Positions 38,991-53,900 of a stretch of 62,000 nt of DNA are shown one piece after another. Position 1 is the stretch's first letter; every line of letters starts with the position of its first letter. Position numbers and translations under genes: made by a program. The notes under the pieces are model-generated. The model was not told the DNA's origin, did not search any database, and saw only the letters and a program-made list of their open reading frames with translations. Origin of the DNA: Phoronis australis. Taxonomy: Eukaryota; Phoronida; Phoronidae. The stretch covers positions 389,814-451,813 of the forward strand of contig NMRA01000124.1 in assembly GCA_002633005.1 (NCBI GenBank). The letters run 5' to 3'.

Positions 38991-41900
38991 CTGTGAAAGT
39001 TAAGGTCAGATTATTTCATTTTTAGTCGGAATTGTTGAAAAATACGTTAACAAAGGAACTAGCGTGTGGTATTGTGGTAGAGTATTGGCTATCCTTCAAA
39101 ATTGGTTCGAATCAGGCTAGATCAAACTTTAGTGGACTTCAGCCAGGAGCCCGTTCCAAGAAACTGACTTAAGTTTATTTTTGACTTAAGTCCAAGATTT
39201 GTCTTAACTTCCAAACTTTGAAACTTCCACATCTGGTAAATTCATCAAACTTAAGACAAAACTTACGTCAAACACTTAAATCAAGCTTAAGATCTCTTTC
39301 TTAAAATGATTTTGAGACAAATTGAACTTTTAATTTAAAATTTAGTAAAATTTAAGAATTGTCTTAGCTAAGTCAGTTTTGTTGGAACGGGCCCCAGGTC
39401 TCTTTCCATATAGTTCTGCATAAACAGGGTGCATAGATAGGATAGAGTTGGAAGTCCTCCCAGTGAAAATGTAGAATCAATACACAAACGTACTGAGAGT
39501 GGCGTCGATGAAGTAATATCCCATGAGAGATTATTGCCCATAATAACGTCGATTGGGATGTAACTTCATGTATGCCAGTCGAGGTACGTTTTGTATTTAC
39601 CCCATACGCTTCGAATTCCCAAGTTTCTTTCGTTTTCTCGGCAGATTTTTTAAATTCTTCACTCAAACTGTTCACATGGCGATCACATCCAATATGTATG
39701 CACTTGTGCGTTAGGTTGTAAGTTTTCTTTTGTAAAAGGAGATGAATAGGGAAAACGTTATTACATCACCGTCGACTGATCCAACGCGTATGAGACAAAG
39801 TGGCATACACATCACACTCGAATTGCACGTCAAATATTAAACCGCGCGCCTCGAAATTACGATCGCGGGAACACATTTGTCCTGAGAAGTGTTACAGCGG
39901 AAAGCACGCCCATCGAAAGAACTTATTTGCTCGAAGATTCGCCTTTTTATCTTTTCGCTTCTTACTCCGCCATTTGCATTTTTAACCTACTGGTGAACTC
40001 ATGGACTAAAGCAATTACTGGGCTGGATTCTACTCACTACATGACGTCATTAGGTCAAAAACTAAGAGTAGAAGATGGCATATAATTTGATTTGTTGATG
40101 TTAGAGGAAGGTAAAAGGAGGCGAACTTCAATCGATAAGATCGTTTGCGGTTTTGTAAAAGTGTCAATAGAATTTGATTTGGTTAGGATTAACACGCTGC
40201 ACACGATTTTTCCTCCCATTTGTTTTGATTTAGCCGTCGCTAAAGATCGCCCCACAACTTAAGCAGCAGATTAACGGTAGAACGCCATTTTTCCCAACAC
40301 CGTTAAATAATTTAGTTAACTCAAGGAAGACTGTAGTTTTTAATGACACTAATTTTGTGTCAGATTTTTTCTTACCACTTTTTACCCACATCGGTGCAAA
40401 GCTGTATATTTAGTATACAGCTTTGTACCAAGGATAGTCTAATTGCTGAGTATTTGCTAGGTAGTGCGACGCTCACCTTCATTATGACTATGAAAGCATG
40501 AATCCAACGCGACATCTGGACCCGGGGTGTAATCTTTATAATCGAAATTCATGATTTTTTGACATTTTCTGTTTCTAGTGTGATATTACGGCTTATGTAG
40601 ATGGAAACGGCATTTATGTGATTACTTTCGTCATGTACTGTAGATAGACGTTACCTTTATCTTGATTGTGCCTCGCTCAATTAAATCGTAGCCTCCGATT
40701 TCTAGGAGAACCTCCCTAGATTCCGGACTGACGTGAATCCTCAGAGCTAAAACAAAAACATCCACGCGAATTTATCCTTGCACACAAGTGTCAACCACAA
40801 AAACAAGTTGGGAAGGATTGAAACACGATGCATGTCAGCTTTTTAACTCTCTGGATAAGCATGAAATAGTGTAGCTCTTTCGCTTACCGACCATATTAAA
40901 ACATTCTACTCTTTCTGAGAGTTAGGTATCAAGATTATGTTATCGTATTGACTTAAGTGGTTCAGCCGGGTTAACCATCCAAGGCACCTGGTAGGTCTGT
41001 ATGCCGGAAGTTGCCATCGACAACCAGTCCAGTGTCTTAACTGGTTCACCAGGCAGAAGCCCCGAAATCAATCAAGTGTAGCTATTGAATAAGCAGCCCG
41101 TAGATTATTCACAGCCTTCGTACCTTTACCGGATGTCTCCATTCTAGAAGCGTAGTTTACGGTGTCACCAAACAAACAGTACCGTGGCATTTTCATTCCG
41201 ACAACTCCTGCGGCTACGGAGCCTACGTGATAAAACCAGACACCATGATCAATTAAAACCGTTAAAAACATATTTTCCATCTAAAAAGTAAACTTGAGGC
41301 TTCGACAACATATTGTTATAAAACCGGCCTCAACGTGCTCAGTTGTGAAGCGATTTCTTGATTTGCAAAGAACCGACTGCTCATTCTTTGAGACCAATCC
41401 ATGCTCGGCACAGTAAGTAGTATATGTTGTAGAACCTGGTCTCAACGTTGACTAACCGTTAGTTCTCTAGATGCTCTGAAATCACGTCTAATGTTACTAG
41501 ACACAAATATGAGACCCAATTTTGTATGGGTAAGTGGACTAAATAAAAATAGTTTTATGATGGAAGGCGTGTATACAAGACTACAGACGGCACGGTACCC
41601 TGTATTGCTAATTTAATTTATACTTCAAAGGGCAATAGTCGCATACAGGGATCCCGCATTTTGTAGAATCAGTTTCCTCCGCTGAATGGCAGGCATCAAA
41701 CTGGTTCTCAAAATCTGGGTCCAACTGCAAGCGACTATAACCTTCAAAGGTATACATTTAAACAACAAAACAGAGTAAGTTTGAAAAAATTGGGCAAATC
41801 TGGATAGAGTGAAACCACTGAACGAGTGAAAAGTTTGTGCCTGAACACGTCAACTAGAGTAGGGTGTGGTGCGCTCAATATAATGCGAGTCTAGAGTTTG

Positions 41901-44900
41901 GTGAGATCTCATAACCTTCAGAGAGTTGCTATGTATTGACCGTTTGGTGAAGAGACCGGCAAATATTAATGCGTGCTCAAATTCCAATGGAGTCAGCTGT
42001 GAGGTGTCTAAACTTTTTGCCAGTTATTGTGGTGTCAGGTTTCCTACAATGGGGCTATTCGGAAAATCTACAATAACTAGAGGGCGTTGGTGTACTAGTG
42101 GTGATAGATTAACAGCCTCGATTTCGCGAGCCCTTTAAATACATGGTGAAATGGCTTGCAGCCGTGTCAACTGAATCTGAGACTGCGTAAAAAGGGTGCT
42201 TCTATGAGAGGAAGTAAGCACGACCTGATACAAAGGTAAGGTTTGTGATTATTTTAACGATTATTCCATTATTATTCTACCGATGCCTGCTAACTGAGGC
42301 ACTCGCCGATATCGACTTCGCGTCAGTCAGTCGCCAGCCAGTCTGGTTAATCTTTGTATGTTGTGATATGTGATACGATACTTGACATAGTAATCGGGAT
42401 CTTTTCGTACATCAAAGCATTATTATTGTTTGGAATGATTTCTAAAAGTTTATCAGTGACAGTTACATCAATCAATGCTGAATGTTTATGCTGTCAACTC
42501 GATACAGGTTAATGAGTTAAGATTACAATCCAATCCCAATGGCAAAGGGTACGTGAGTGATAAATATTCATTGCATTAAGATAATTTGTTTACTCCCTAT
42601 CATACATGTATGTCCTCTGGAAATCTATTACACGTTGAAATGGAAATCTATCACGTCAGTTTTCACGTAACATTTGGTTTTTAGGTTTGAAGGCTTGTAC
42701 CGTGCAGAGGAGATATGCATCGCTTCTGCACCGTCCCTGAAGGGACAAAAATTGTTTTTTAGCATTTGCCTGCAGCTAACCAACAAGATCTTCCCATCCA
42801 GTGCAGATCTGTTGTCAAAGCCTACTTTCAATATTGGAGACAACGAAAATAGTAATTATTTACTTCTATGTGAAACTGTAAACCAATCACCATATATTTT
42901 TGAAAAACAGGGATAACATTTTTGATCCAATCTGGAGTACTTAATTATTCATATTTCAATATTTGTTCCAGGTTCAGTGACATTTTAAGGCCACTTCAAG
43001 CTGTATCATAGACAAGCTTTGTTACACCGTTCTCTTCCCACAGCACTTCCACACACCAGCAGTGCTGCATGGCACAATGTGCAAGTCAGTGGCCCTGGAG
43101 AAATGTGAATCGCAGTACTAAGTTACCATAAGACAATGTGCCAATGGAGTGTCTGTGTATCCAGACGAACTATATCTGACTGCTACACAAATAAGCCTTG
43201 TTGGTGAGGATGCCCTTTCATAGGCAACGAGTCATGTGTGGACAATAGCTTATTTCCATTCCTGGAAGAAACACGAGGGACTGAAACTAAAGAAGACCTA
43301 GTCACACTCTGGTCTAGTTCAGAGTCTGATTTTGGGCTCAAAACGATTCAAGTGATATGCTGCTGTGTTTACCTTCAAGGGTCTAATTGTGGATGTTAGT
43401 GAGGCTGAATGAGGTTACATGAAAGAAAGCCACGTGTTGAAACTGGACCTTTTTTACAAGCGCTTCTATAGGCCATTGAAACTAGAATCCAGATAAATGA
43501 AAGCCAAAAGCTGAGTGACATTAAATTTTCCTTTCAGAAGAAAGGCTTTATACCATTGGTAAAAACTTTCCAATTTGGTACAGATTATGGGGAAATGACA
43601 TTCAGTGACTGCATCGATTGTCTCATTGTATGTTTCCAATTGTAGCTAGCTGAACAAGAATCCGCTATGCACAAGATTCGAGAATAAACAATTATCAGTG
43701 TATTTAAAAACAAATGGCAAACTGAAAAAGCACAGAAAGAAACAACATTGCGAGGCAGACCATAATTAGGCCTATCAGGAGCTGAATTTCTGAATTACGT
43801 TCAATTCTCTCAGGCTATTGCTGAAGGATTGCTTTTCACTTAGTCCAATGGTGAAGTAGATGGTCAGGCGGTTGGTTTCAGTTGTTTTTTCTTGCCTGTA
43901 ACAGAATAGAAGTATTAGCAAATTGTAAAAGAAAAGACAAGACAAAACTGCTTTTGTAAGTCAGAACATACTTGACATTTCATCTTCATGTTTATGTGTA
44001 GAAACTAATAACCTTTGTACCCAAGTCTTATTTAATATCTGAATTTAGTGTGAAACAGGCTAAAAGTGATTTAACAATGTGTATTTTTCATGACACTTAA
44101 AATGTGCTTCTGATCTCAACAAGTAAAATTCATTCTAGGTGTCAATTTTTTTCCAATGCAATGTTACGACATTTAGTGAATTAAGGCTTATTCATGTTAA
44201 TTCGATAACTGAGCTGGTGGTCCTGGGGGTGGGGTCCACGATAAAATAAGGAAACTCACTCATCTAGATAATTTTATTGGAAACAGCATAGTTTTGAAGC
44301 GAAACATCTGTGAAAAAGTCACTCTTTACTTCTGTGCATCACGTACCATACACCTCTTACTTTGGGTGCACTCCCACCCGGGACAATATGAATATGTGCT
44401 GCTAGCCTACCCGGCATCGGGTGAGTTTCCAAAAAGAAACACTTAGTTCCACTCAATAAAACTGTTATTCAGTGGGGGTAACTGGTAGGGATAGCATCAC
44501 CGAACGATGTTGATAGAAACTGATTGCTAAAAACTTACCAAGTAATGTCGTGTAGTCTCCGAATGGAATTGCATAGTCATAGACATAGAGCACACACGGG
44601 GCTTCAGCATCCACACACTTTTTGTCACTTAGTTGACCCTGTTGACCGCAATTGTCCACGAATATAGTAACCTTAGGTCTTTTGGGAATTTGTGGCCACC
44701 TGTCGAAGACTTGCACCACGGAAATTAGGCTTAGCGCGACGACGTATTTTGATAAAAATTGCGTCTTTTACCAGTTGTTTATATGCAGACAGCCACGCAT
44801 GCGCAATTCAATCACCACTAGTACAGCAGCGACACTGCGAGGAGAATTCTCCGAATAACCGCATTCCCTATATCTACGACGTCTCTCTACACGTATCTTT

Positions 44901-47900
44901 AAAATGGCCAACTGCCAAACGGAGCCCGTGATCTCGTTATTCTACACGCCTACACTCACGCGTAGAAGGCCGCTAAAATCTGACTCAGCTAACTTCCTCT
45001 AGATCATTGAAATCGTGGCACCAAATTTTAAGGCAATAGTGTTTTATTCTCTCAGGTAAAGATGTACATTAAGGTGATAGAATCAGTTTTAAAAGAAGTT
45101 ACCGATGCATGGATCAACATCCAGTTAGATAATTCAGACTAACGCGGATGCAAACTATTTCAGTCAAAGGCAATTGCATAAACTTACCCGTATGCATTCC
45201 AATTCTCAACTGAACTTGGCGCCCAGGCCGGTGCCTGATTTTAAACGTGGCTATGGCACTCAGAAACTCTAGTGCCAGTGTGGCTATCTCTCCCACGTGA
45301 CGGCGGCCATTGCGGACAGGTAAACCACTGACACACATGTAAGCGTCACCAATTGTCTCCACCTAGAATGAGAGAAACGTAAATTTTATCCATGACTAGG
45401 GTTTTACGTGTCTTCTATTTGTTGATAAGTATGACAGCTCGGTAGCAGCCTTTCGTTGGCCCAAGCTTGATAACAGACACGACTGTATTTCCTGTTGGAT
45501 AGCTTCCCGTACATAAACTTGCTGGTATTCTCTGTGCAGTTTTCATTCACACAGGTGTGCAGCTATGAGGTAAATTGCCAATAGACTTAACAGACAACGA
45601 AACCAACACTGACAACAGGTAGATTTCGTTTCTAGCATGTTCACTTTACGTATGGACGTTATTTTAGTTGGGCCATGTCCACTAGCAATTTACTTCATAC
45701 CTGTACACCTGCTGAACGGAAACTGTACAGGTAATACGAGCCAGAGTCTGAGAAGCTATCTAACAAAAAAGGCAGCTGTGTCCTTAATCATTACGTTACA
45801 GGATGAGACGCTTCCCAACCTACCTGTAATACAGGAAGGCGATGTTTGTCACATGATTGTCACATTTCAGAGAGCTCGTAAAGCGCGAGTATTTGTTGTG
45901 CGTGAATTCGTAATTCCCTACAATCGCAAGATCTCGCATGCGTGAACTTGAAATTCATTCAAATATTCATATCAGGGGAAAGTTTTCTTTCATAGTAAAC
46001 GATTTTTCTTATTACTGCCCCAAAATCACCCATTTTCTCCTTTACCGTCACAGAATCGGAGGAATTTGTGAATGGTTAAACAATCATTGTTTGGTGAATA
46101 AGATTGCCAATAGCAGAAAAAATATTAAAGCCTAGTTGAAATTTACATTATTTTACTAAAAGGTGAACGAGATGATTTAATTTAGCTTGCCAAGTTCAGC
46201 TACAGCATGTGTACCTCCACCCAAGGAAACCAGTGTGCCACCCTAAGAACATTTTATTGTACAACATGTTTCTAAGACTACCTTATAGACGTCGAGGTTG
46301 TCGATGATATGGTCAAAGCACGTGTAGAGATCGTTCAAAAACTCGACAATCTAAAAGACAATAGCATAAAAATTAATTGCAAAAGAAATGTTTGTAAAAA
46401 CTACAGTCAATGCCATATTGGGAGCTGCTTAGGTAATGTGACCATTACTTTGGGACATTCGTATCACATAATGGGGGAAATCTTTTCAGACTAATGTTCA
46501 TTAGGTCACGCGATATGGCCAACATGTGATTTGCAGATTTTTTATTACTTTGAAGCAATGTTTAATTTTACTTTAAATTAAACACACTTTTCTCTTATTT
46601 TCACCAATTTATGATAAAGAATGAGTTTCATCACGCCAAAAGCAACACTATAATAAGAAGATTTCGTGTCCAAAAAATTTCATGTACAGGTTATCAGAAA
46701 TGAACGTTTGTGTGAACAAAGATGAATGCTTCAAATTAAAATGTGCTGAGGTACGGTAGGAGTGCCAAAGTGAAGAAAGATTACCTGCACAGGTGTACTT
46801 TCAGACGAGAGTGCTGTAAATCCTACAACGTCACTGAACAAAACTGTAACTTGGTTGTACGTCTCCGGCTGAAGGACTCGACCTTGTCTCAAGTCCAAAG
46901 CTACTTGACTAAAACCAACAGGAAGAGGTCCTTAGAAAATGCTCCAGAAAAAATGGACTTCGAGGTAAAAACAAAAACATCAATCAACTTTGACTAAATC
47001 AACCCTATTCAAGAATGTCCTACGGTATATGTAAACTAAAACCAACGCGGGATCTTTCTCCTCTGCAAAATATGTTACAGTTTGGTGACAAACTTGACTA
47101 GATTTAAAAGACACATTAAACGTGCATGTGTCAGTACAGCGTTAAGTCGCCTTTCTGACTTAAGGCATTAATAATTTAGCGTAACTTCATTAATGACTAC
47201 AGAAGTATGACGATCTCTACTGGCTTTATAGTTTTATTTGGAAATGTTCCAACAGCTACATAATATAGGCGCGGATCCACTGTTACCACGAGGGAGGGGC
47301 CTGACAATGAACAGAAATAAGGCAGTAATGCAAAGGTGGCCAAACATAGCAAATCCGGTCATCCGAACACCTTGAATCCTTTCTGAATCTGCTACTGACA
47401 TAATAATTAAGACGTACGGAGGTAACATTCGGCTCAGTACTTCCTCTGTTTTCTTCTGCTCTTCCGCTAGTCGCGCTGTTCTCTCCTCCACAAGCTCTTC
47501 CAAGTGATTGGCATATTTCTCCATCATATGTATCATCTGGTCTACCAGGTTTATCTGTCTGATAACAAAACATCAGCAGTTAGACAGTCAGATACCATTA
47601 AACAAGTGGAGGAAATGGTGAACAAGTGATGCGCAGTGAATGCGTCAACATATTTCTGGAATTAAGAGAAAAGCTTTGTAGAATAGATTGACTTTAAATT
47701 TCTATTCACTTTGTTTTAAACGCATAACATGTTTTATAGAGCGGGGTCTTTCTTGAATGCGTTTAAACCACTGTTGGCAGCGACGTCGTTTCACTACAAG
47801 AGCACGATTTAAAAGATTGCAGCTTCTCCAAATCTCATGCAGTTACTCCTGGAAATACATGTACTTTTGCGATTACTTTCCCATCTCTATGAAGTCAAAC

Positions 47901-50900
47901 TGTTAAACCACTGAAGTGCATATGTCTTAGACGTTTAATTGCTTAAAGCTATTATTATAATTGAAACATATAAGCTACTTATATTAGTATATTTATAGAT
48001 TTTTTCTTACTTCCCCTTGGTCAACGCCTTCAGCTTATCGCGAACGGCTGCGAATGTTGGCCTCAAATTAGGATTCTCCTCCCAACACGTCCGCATGAGC
48101 TCAGTGACATCGGCAGGCAGTTCCTTGTCACGTATCAAAGGACGAAACGGGGGATGCTCTCCATACTTGACGCGTTCAATGATTTCTAAATATCAATTTT
48201 AAGAAGCTGCTAAGTGAAATTATCGATAAGCCCAGGCACTTCCTTTCTAGCAAATTACGGACCAAGGTCACCACCAGCATTAAAGGAGATATTCAAGTGG
48301 ATATCATGAGTAGCAAATGACAAAAACTGATAGCCATGCAAAATTAGCTGTATAAAGTGCCACTCACATCATTATCCGGGAGTAAACTATGCGCTGAACT
48401 CCTAATATCAGTGAAAATAAATAGGGATCTTTTCATGCAACGCCTAATGTTTAATGACTTTGTCCCAATTTATGTTCATTCGAACAAATTTGCTCGGGTT
48501 TCACCTATGTTACTTGTCGCAAGTAAAAGAATAGCTCATAACAACATGAAAGTAATATACAAGTCCAAAATTAGCTGAAAATTTAATGAATATGATTATA
48601 TCCCTGTTGGGGATGTTTCATGCAACCAGCAACAGATCTCTTCGTTTACCAAAATTACCCTACTTTACCGTTATTTATTTAACATAGTTCACAATTACTG
48701 GTGCTTAATAAGTGGTAAACTTATTGCTGAAGACTCTTCTCTGTATTCTAGTTAGCACTACCTTTTGGTGCCATTGGTGGTGAACCGAAAGGTCCGCTCC
48801 TCTGCATAATTTCGTGCAGAATGATAGCAAACGAATACACGTCCCCCTTGGGATTTCCTTCCGGTCGAGGGTTCTTCAGGCGAAGGAGATCAGGAGCAGT
48901 CCACAGTTTCTCTGTAAAATGATACTAATCTATTGAATGGAGCAAAAGATCTTATAGAAATTGCACAAAAATACATTTCTTTGAGGAAGCATTATGCGCA
49001 GAAACGACTTTACTTCCTCAATGACAAGCGTAAGATTTATTTCTGCAGCTTAGTTGGTCAGTTTTGATGTTAAACGCTTTGCATCTTTTAAATAAACGGC
49101 AGCCCGTCCCGTGAGACAAACTGTAAACGTGGGTGTCTTTAAATGTAATTGGAGTGAAGTGGCAATACGTTTCGTCATGCAGCCAACGTGGTCTATTGAG
49201 TACTTACTAAAGAAAATGGCTGCTTCTCCGTCCTCTTCTCTTTCACCTTCAAGAAACTGATGAAGACCAAATCCTGCAATTTTGCAAGTCCACCGACTGT
49301 CAACGAGGACATTGCTTGAGCGCAGCTTGCCGTGAGATTTCAATTCCGACGACTGGATGTAAAGCATAGCCTGCAATAACGAGAGCAAAATAGAACATTG
49401 ATATGTGCGCCTATGTTGAAACATTGTACATGCTGGTGGGAGATTCATTACTTTGTCTAATATATTTAGACTACTGAGGGCCAACTCTTCCTACGTCACC
49501 ACCTATAGACCATGTTGCACACATGCACAAATAATATCAAAATGTCAATACCATAAGAGGAAACGTTTTCTATTCACGCAGCGCATTCAGGATATTGGGA
49601 AGTAAAATACAGAGGGTACGCAGCTATACAGTTGAGTCAGGGCTAGTTATAACCTCCCACATTCACTTAGCAGCTTATCATCAATCACATGGGATTTCTT
49701 ACCGGATGAAACCAATCGTTGTGGCGGCATGAAAATTCTTGAGGGCACTTTGTTAGAATTCGTAACTCTCTCGATTTCCATGTTCAGTCCACTCAAAGGT
49801 TTAGAATTGCCATTTTGACAGTTATAAGCAAAACATTTCTACCTGCGCACCAAATGCACCATTGTTTCTCATTAGTATACCAAACCTGATGCAAAGAAAG
49901 AAAGCCATGTGTTCTCAGATAAACTAAAAAAGACATCATTACTATCACCCTGTTTTTTAACAGCTAATAAAACAAGCATTGGATGTAATAGGGAACTTTC
50001 TAGAATAATGAGAGCACGAATTGGCTTCCGATTGATTTCGACTCATATTTGGTGGACAGAAATTCAGTTACTACATGGTGGTTTATGAATAAATTCCACT
50101 GGCAGTCTTTCCCATTGTTTGAGTAGTTTAAGTTCCCTTACTAATTTTAGCTTTTTTGAAACCGACTAGGATCATGATTCTCCCGCTTTATCAGCCACAG
50201 TCGCTGGATTTCTTCGCAGTGAGAAATGTATGGAACGTGATGTCTTGTTCATCCATTGACATTACTAAAGGTTCGTCATTTTTCGTTAGGCATTAGTATA
50301 CCCCTCCGCTCAGCGGTGGAAATTTGCCGCATTAGAATATCAGGAAAGGTGTTCAAACGCTGTTTATACCAGCAGGTTGAAACGTCTTGTCCATACAACA
50401 TGGGCGCTGAATGCTTGTCCAGCAAAGACCTGATCGCCGTCTAGCGGGTGATTGAATTTCAATATGGCGCGACTATTTCGAAAGTCAGCTATTGTAATTA
50501 ATCTGCAAATGCTATACAACCAATCTTGCCTTCACAATGTCGTTGAGGAAGGACATTTGGAATGTGAAGTCGATCTTGATGTTTTCATTTTCCAGTACAT
50601 CTTGAAGACTCCCCTTCGAGCAGTAAATCGTGACCAGACAGAGATGTTCCGGCTCTATGCACGCGCCTAGGAATGTGTTGATGTTCGGATGGTTGATCGA
50701 CCTCACCTAGAGCAATAACGAGCACTGCTGATATAGGTGACTCTGAGCTTTTGAAGAGAAACATAACGAAGGTTTTCTCTTACTTATACATTTTCGTAAG
50801 ATGGAGTTTACCCTCTACTCGATACGATCTTCCAAGAAACAAAACTGCAAATAATCTGCCTAAGGGTGAAAACTGGTTTACATGTAATTTGCCAGGGTAG

Positions 50901-53900
50901 GTCTAATTTGCTATTTACATGGCTACTGACAAAAGTATAACGTGCGTTAGGCTTATTTTCCACTTTTGATTCCCACCATAATGTCATGTTAGGGCAATTG
51001 ATAAACGTGTTTAAGAAGCGATGTCAAGTTTATTATTTACACGCTCAATATTTCATCGCGTTACGAGTCTCTAATTACGTTGCCGAGATGCTAATATAAT
51101 TTTTTCCACCATCACTGCCTAGTGTCTCGTTGTGGACCAGAATCTCACCTGGTTTATTTCCGATATGATGGCACTGCTAGCATGAACAAATGGCTTGTTC
51201 ACTTTACGCAGTGCAACCAGTTGCTCGTTATATTGACCCACCGGTGCAAAAACTTGCTTCATATTGGAGGTCGCAATTCCTTTGTTCTCGTCTTGAAATG
51301 TGTCCCCAGAAGAGAGACTTAAATTTGCGCCGAAGTCGTCATTTTGCTGTGAAATTATAAATAAAAGGTAAAAAAATCCTGTCAAGCTGAAACAGTCACA
51401 CAAAGAGAAACATTGTTTCAGTCACCATTTACAGTAGAAAACTGGAAATCAGATGCTAGCAAAATCAGTTTCGGCTGAGAATTCTCATATTTTCTTTTTT
51501 CATAAGGCAAAGAGACTGCCAACGGTCTTTAATTTTCTTACATCTGCAAGGTCATACAACACTTGACTGACAAGCAAACACGTGTGGTGGTCATACCAAA
51601 AAACTTTTCCCTTTGGATGCCTTGCCGTGCCAGTTATTAACGTTGACGTTACTGAAGTTCTTTACTGTATCCATGACAACGATGTCACACCAGTTGATTT
51701 TCCAGTTCATGCTGTGAAGATTTTTTCTGCGTATTCTGAGACAATAGCAATACCCGTGTTATTAACAGCAACAATATCAAATCGCCAACGTACGTACAAC
51801 TAGAGAAAACAACGTCTTTCACAAACAAAGGTAATAACAATAAAATCTGTTTACAACGTCAGTTAAATAATAAAGATTGTTAAACAATAAACAACAGCCA
51901 ACACTATCAAATGAATATTGATAAGAGACTCCGTCGAGAATGACGTAAGGAATGACATTGTGATAATCAAACATCGAAATCAATTTCGAAGACTTATCAT
52001 TTTACAACATCATTTGAAGTTGGTCCCACTTAAATTTTACACAATACATGCAATTATACATTGCACTTAACTGCTAACCCAGTGTCAGGACTTATTACCT
52101 TGAAAATATTACAGTTGCAATGCTAGCTCCGATAACCACGACTCCCGAAACAACGGAAATGACGACAGTTTGAACTGTAAGATAAATTACTTTTAAATAC
52201 TAGCACTTTAACACATTAATGGTTATTAAGAAAGCACCGTATCACGCAGTAGAGTCTACAACACCTGAACACCAAATATGACATGTTAACAACCATGATG
52301 TCTTGCGTGTTTTAAACCGAGCTTCTTTCACTAAATTTCATAACCTCATAGTGTTTTTGTTTAGTCTCACCCAGGACGTGCGCCAAAACTCACAAATGGT
52401 CGCAAGTGTCCATATAGATAGACTCTAGTGCTGAAACGTCGTCAAGTCACGTGAGTTTGATGAAACAGGCCCTAGACGCATAGGGCAGCATACACACAAC
52501 TTTAAGAGAGAAGTTAAAATGAAAACTCCCTTAATGAATATACAAACTTCACAACGGGCAGGGGGCAATGCAAGTAACCTATATGCTAAGTTCAGAAACA
52601 CCGTCGATAAAAAGCCTTTCCCGAAACAGGTGCGTGTTTACCGTAACTGCATTACATTACATCGCGCTATATAGTCTGCATCAGTCAGGCGCAGAGCTAA
52701 CGGGGTCTAAACCGTAGCTCTGAGCGTTGATACTACTGAAATGAAGGAGTATAAGAAACCTCATGTTTGTCCATTGTCAGAAGCGACTCTGAGCTTGGGG
52801 TGCGCTCCATAGAGCGACTTTGGCCACATCGCTCAAGATCACGCACCAGAATTAGGTGAATGTTCTGCGAGTAAGAGTGAGACTGCACCAGAGTAGACTA
52901 ACAAAATGGCGGTCACTGAAGAGGAAAGACAGCCAGGCTAGAATGTTGACATTATAAAAGTAAACTCCCTCTTTACACCAACCAAAAATTTTCTCCGCAA
53001 GTGTCTTGCGACTGTCTTGCGTTACGGAACGCAACTTTAATCCACGTTAGCCTTTTCAAATGGTCTTACTGTAACTGTTGTCTTCAACAATGCAGAGTTC
53101 CCCGTACCACCCGCACTCTGGCCTTCCGCGAGGCGGATTTCTGCCACCACCTGGCCAGATAATCAAATCATCCGTCAGGTGGAGCCGATGTTCTCGAGGA
53201 AGCCTGAAAACGTAAAGGTTACATCATAGATTCTTCCCATTAAAAAGAACTCCATTCGGTGCCAAGGTGTTACCATTCATTAAACTAAACATAAACAAAG
53301 GGTCCCACTCAAAAATGAGCTGCTTGCGAAACAAAAACGCGTGAACTATTATCGTACATCCCATTTGCCATTTATTCATTTGAAGCCAGATAGAACTAGC
53401 AATTAGCACGTCAAACACAAACTTTGAACTTTTGCCGTCACCATTTTGACCCCAATAAACTATGTAGTGTTTTCTTGAGTCGCTTGAAATTTCGATGTTC
53501 TGACTGGTGACAGAAATAGAATCCTAACGACGGTAAGGCATACTTTGAGACCGAAATTATGAGACAAAAAGCCGATTTTTTTGTTTTCATCTAGCTAAAC
53601 AGGGAGAACTGCAGTTTTAGATATGCAGCGTTTTAACGAACGGAAGCGACTGACGAATAGAGTACGAGATAACATTGGATTTTTACATTAATTATTGGTA
53701 AATGTCAACACTTACGAGACATTATAAAGTCCCACTTCGACAAAATATCCATTCACCACGTTTTTCAGTAGATAATTTGGAAACCGATTTCCGTTTCGGT
53801 CAATCTCCACGTCTTTCCCATAGATACCTAAAACAATAATTTTGTTAAAACAACGAGCGACTTTTTAATTATTAAAGTCACTAATATTTGGGAAGAAATA

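Noticed and set aside
44465-44719. Complete 84-residue protein in copy 2 intron 19
   Set aside because: The apparent first codon is GTG, not ATG. Only an exon-like stretch remains, kept as a low-interest finding.
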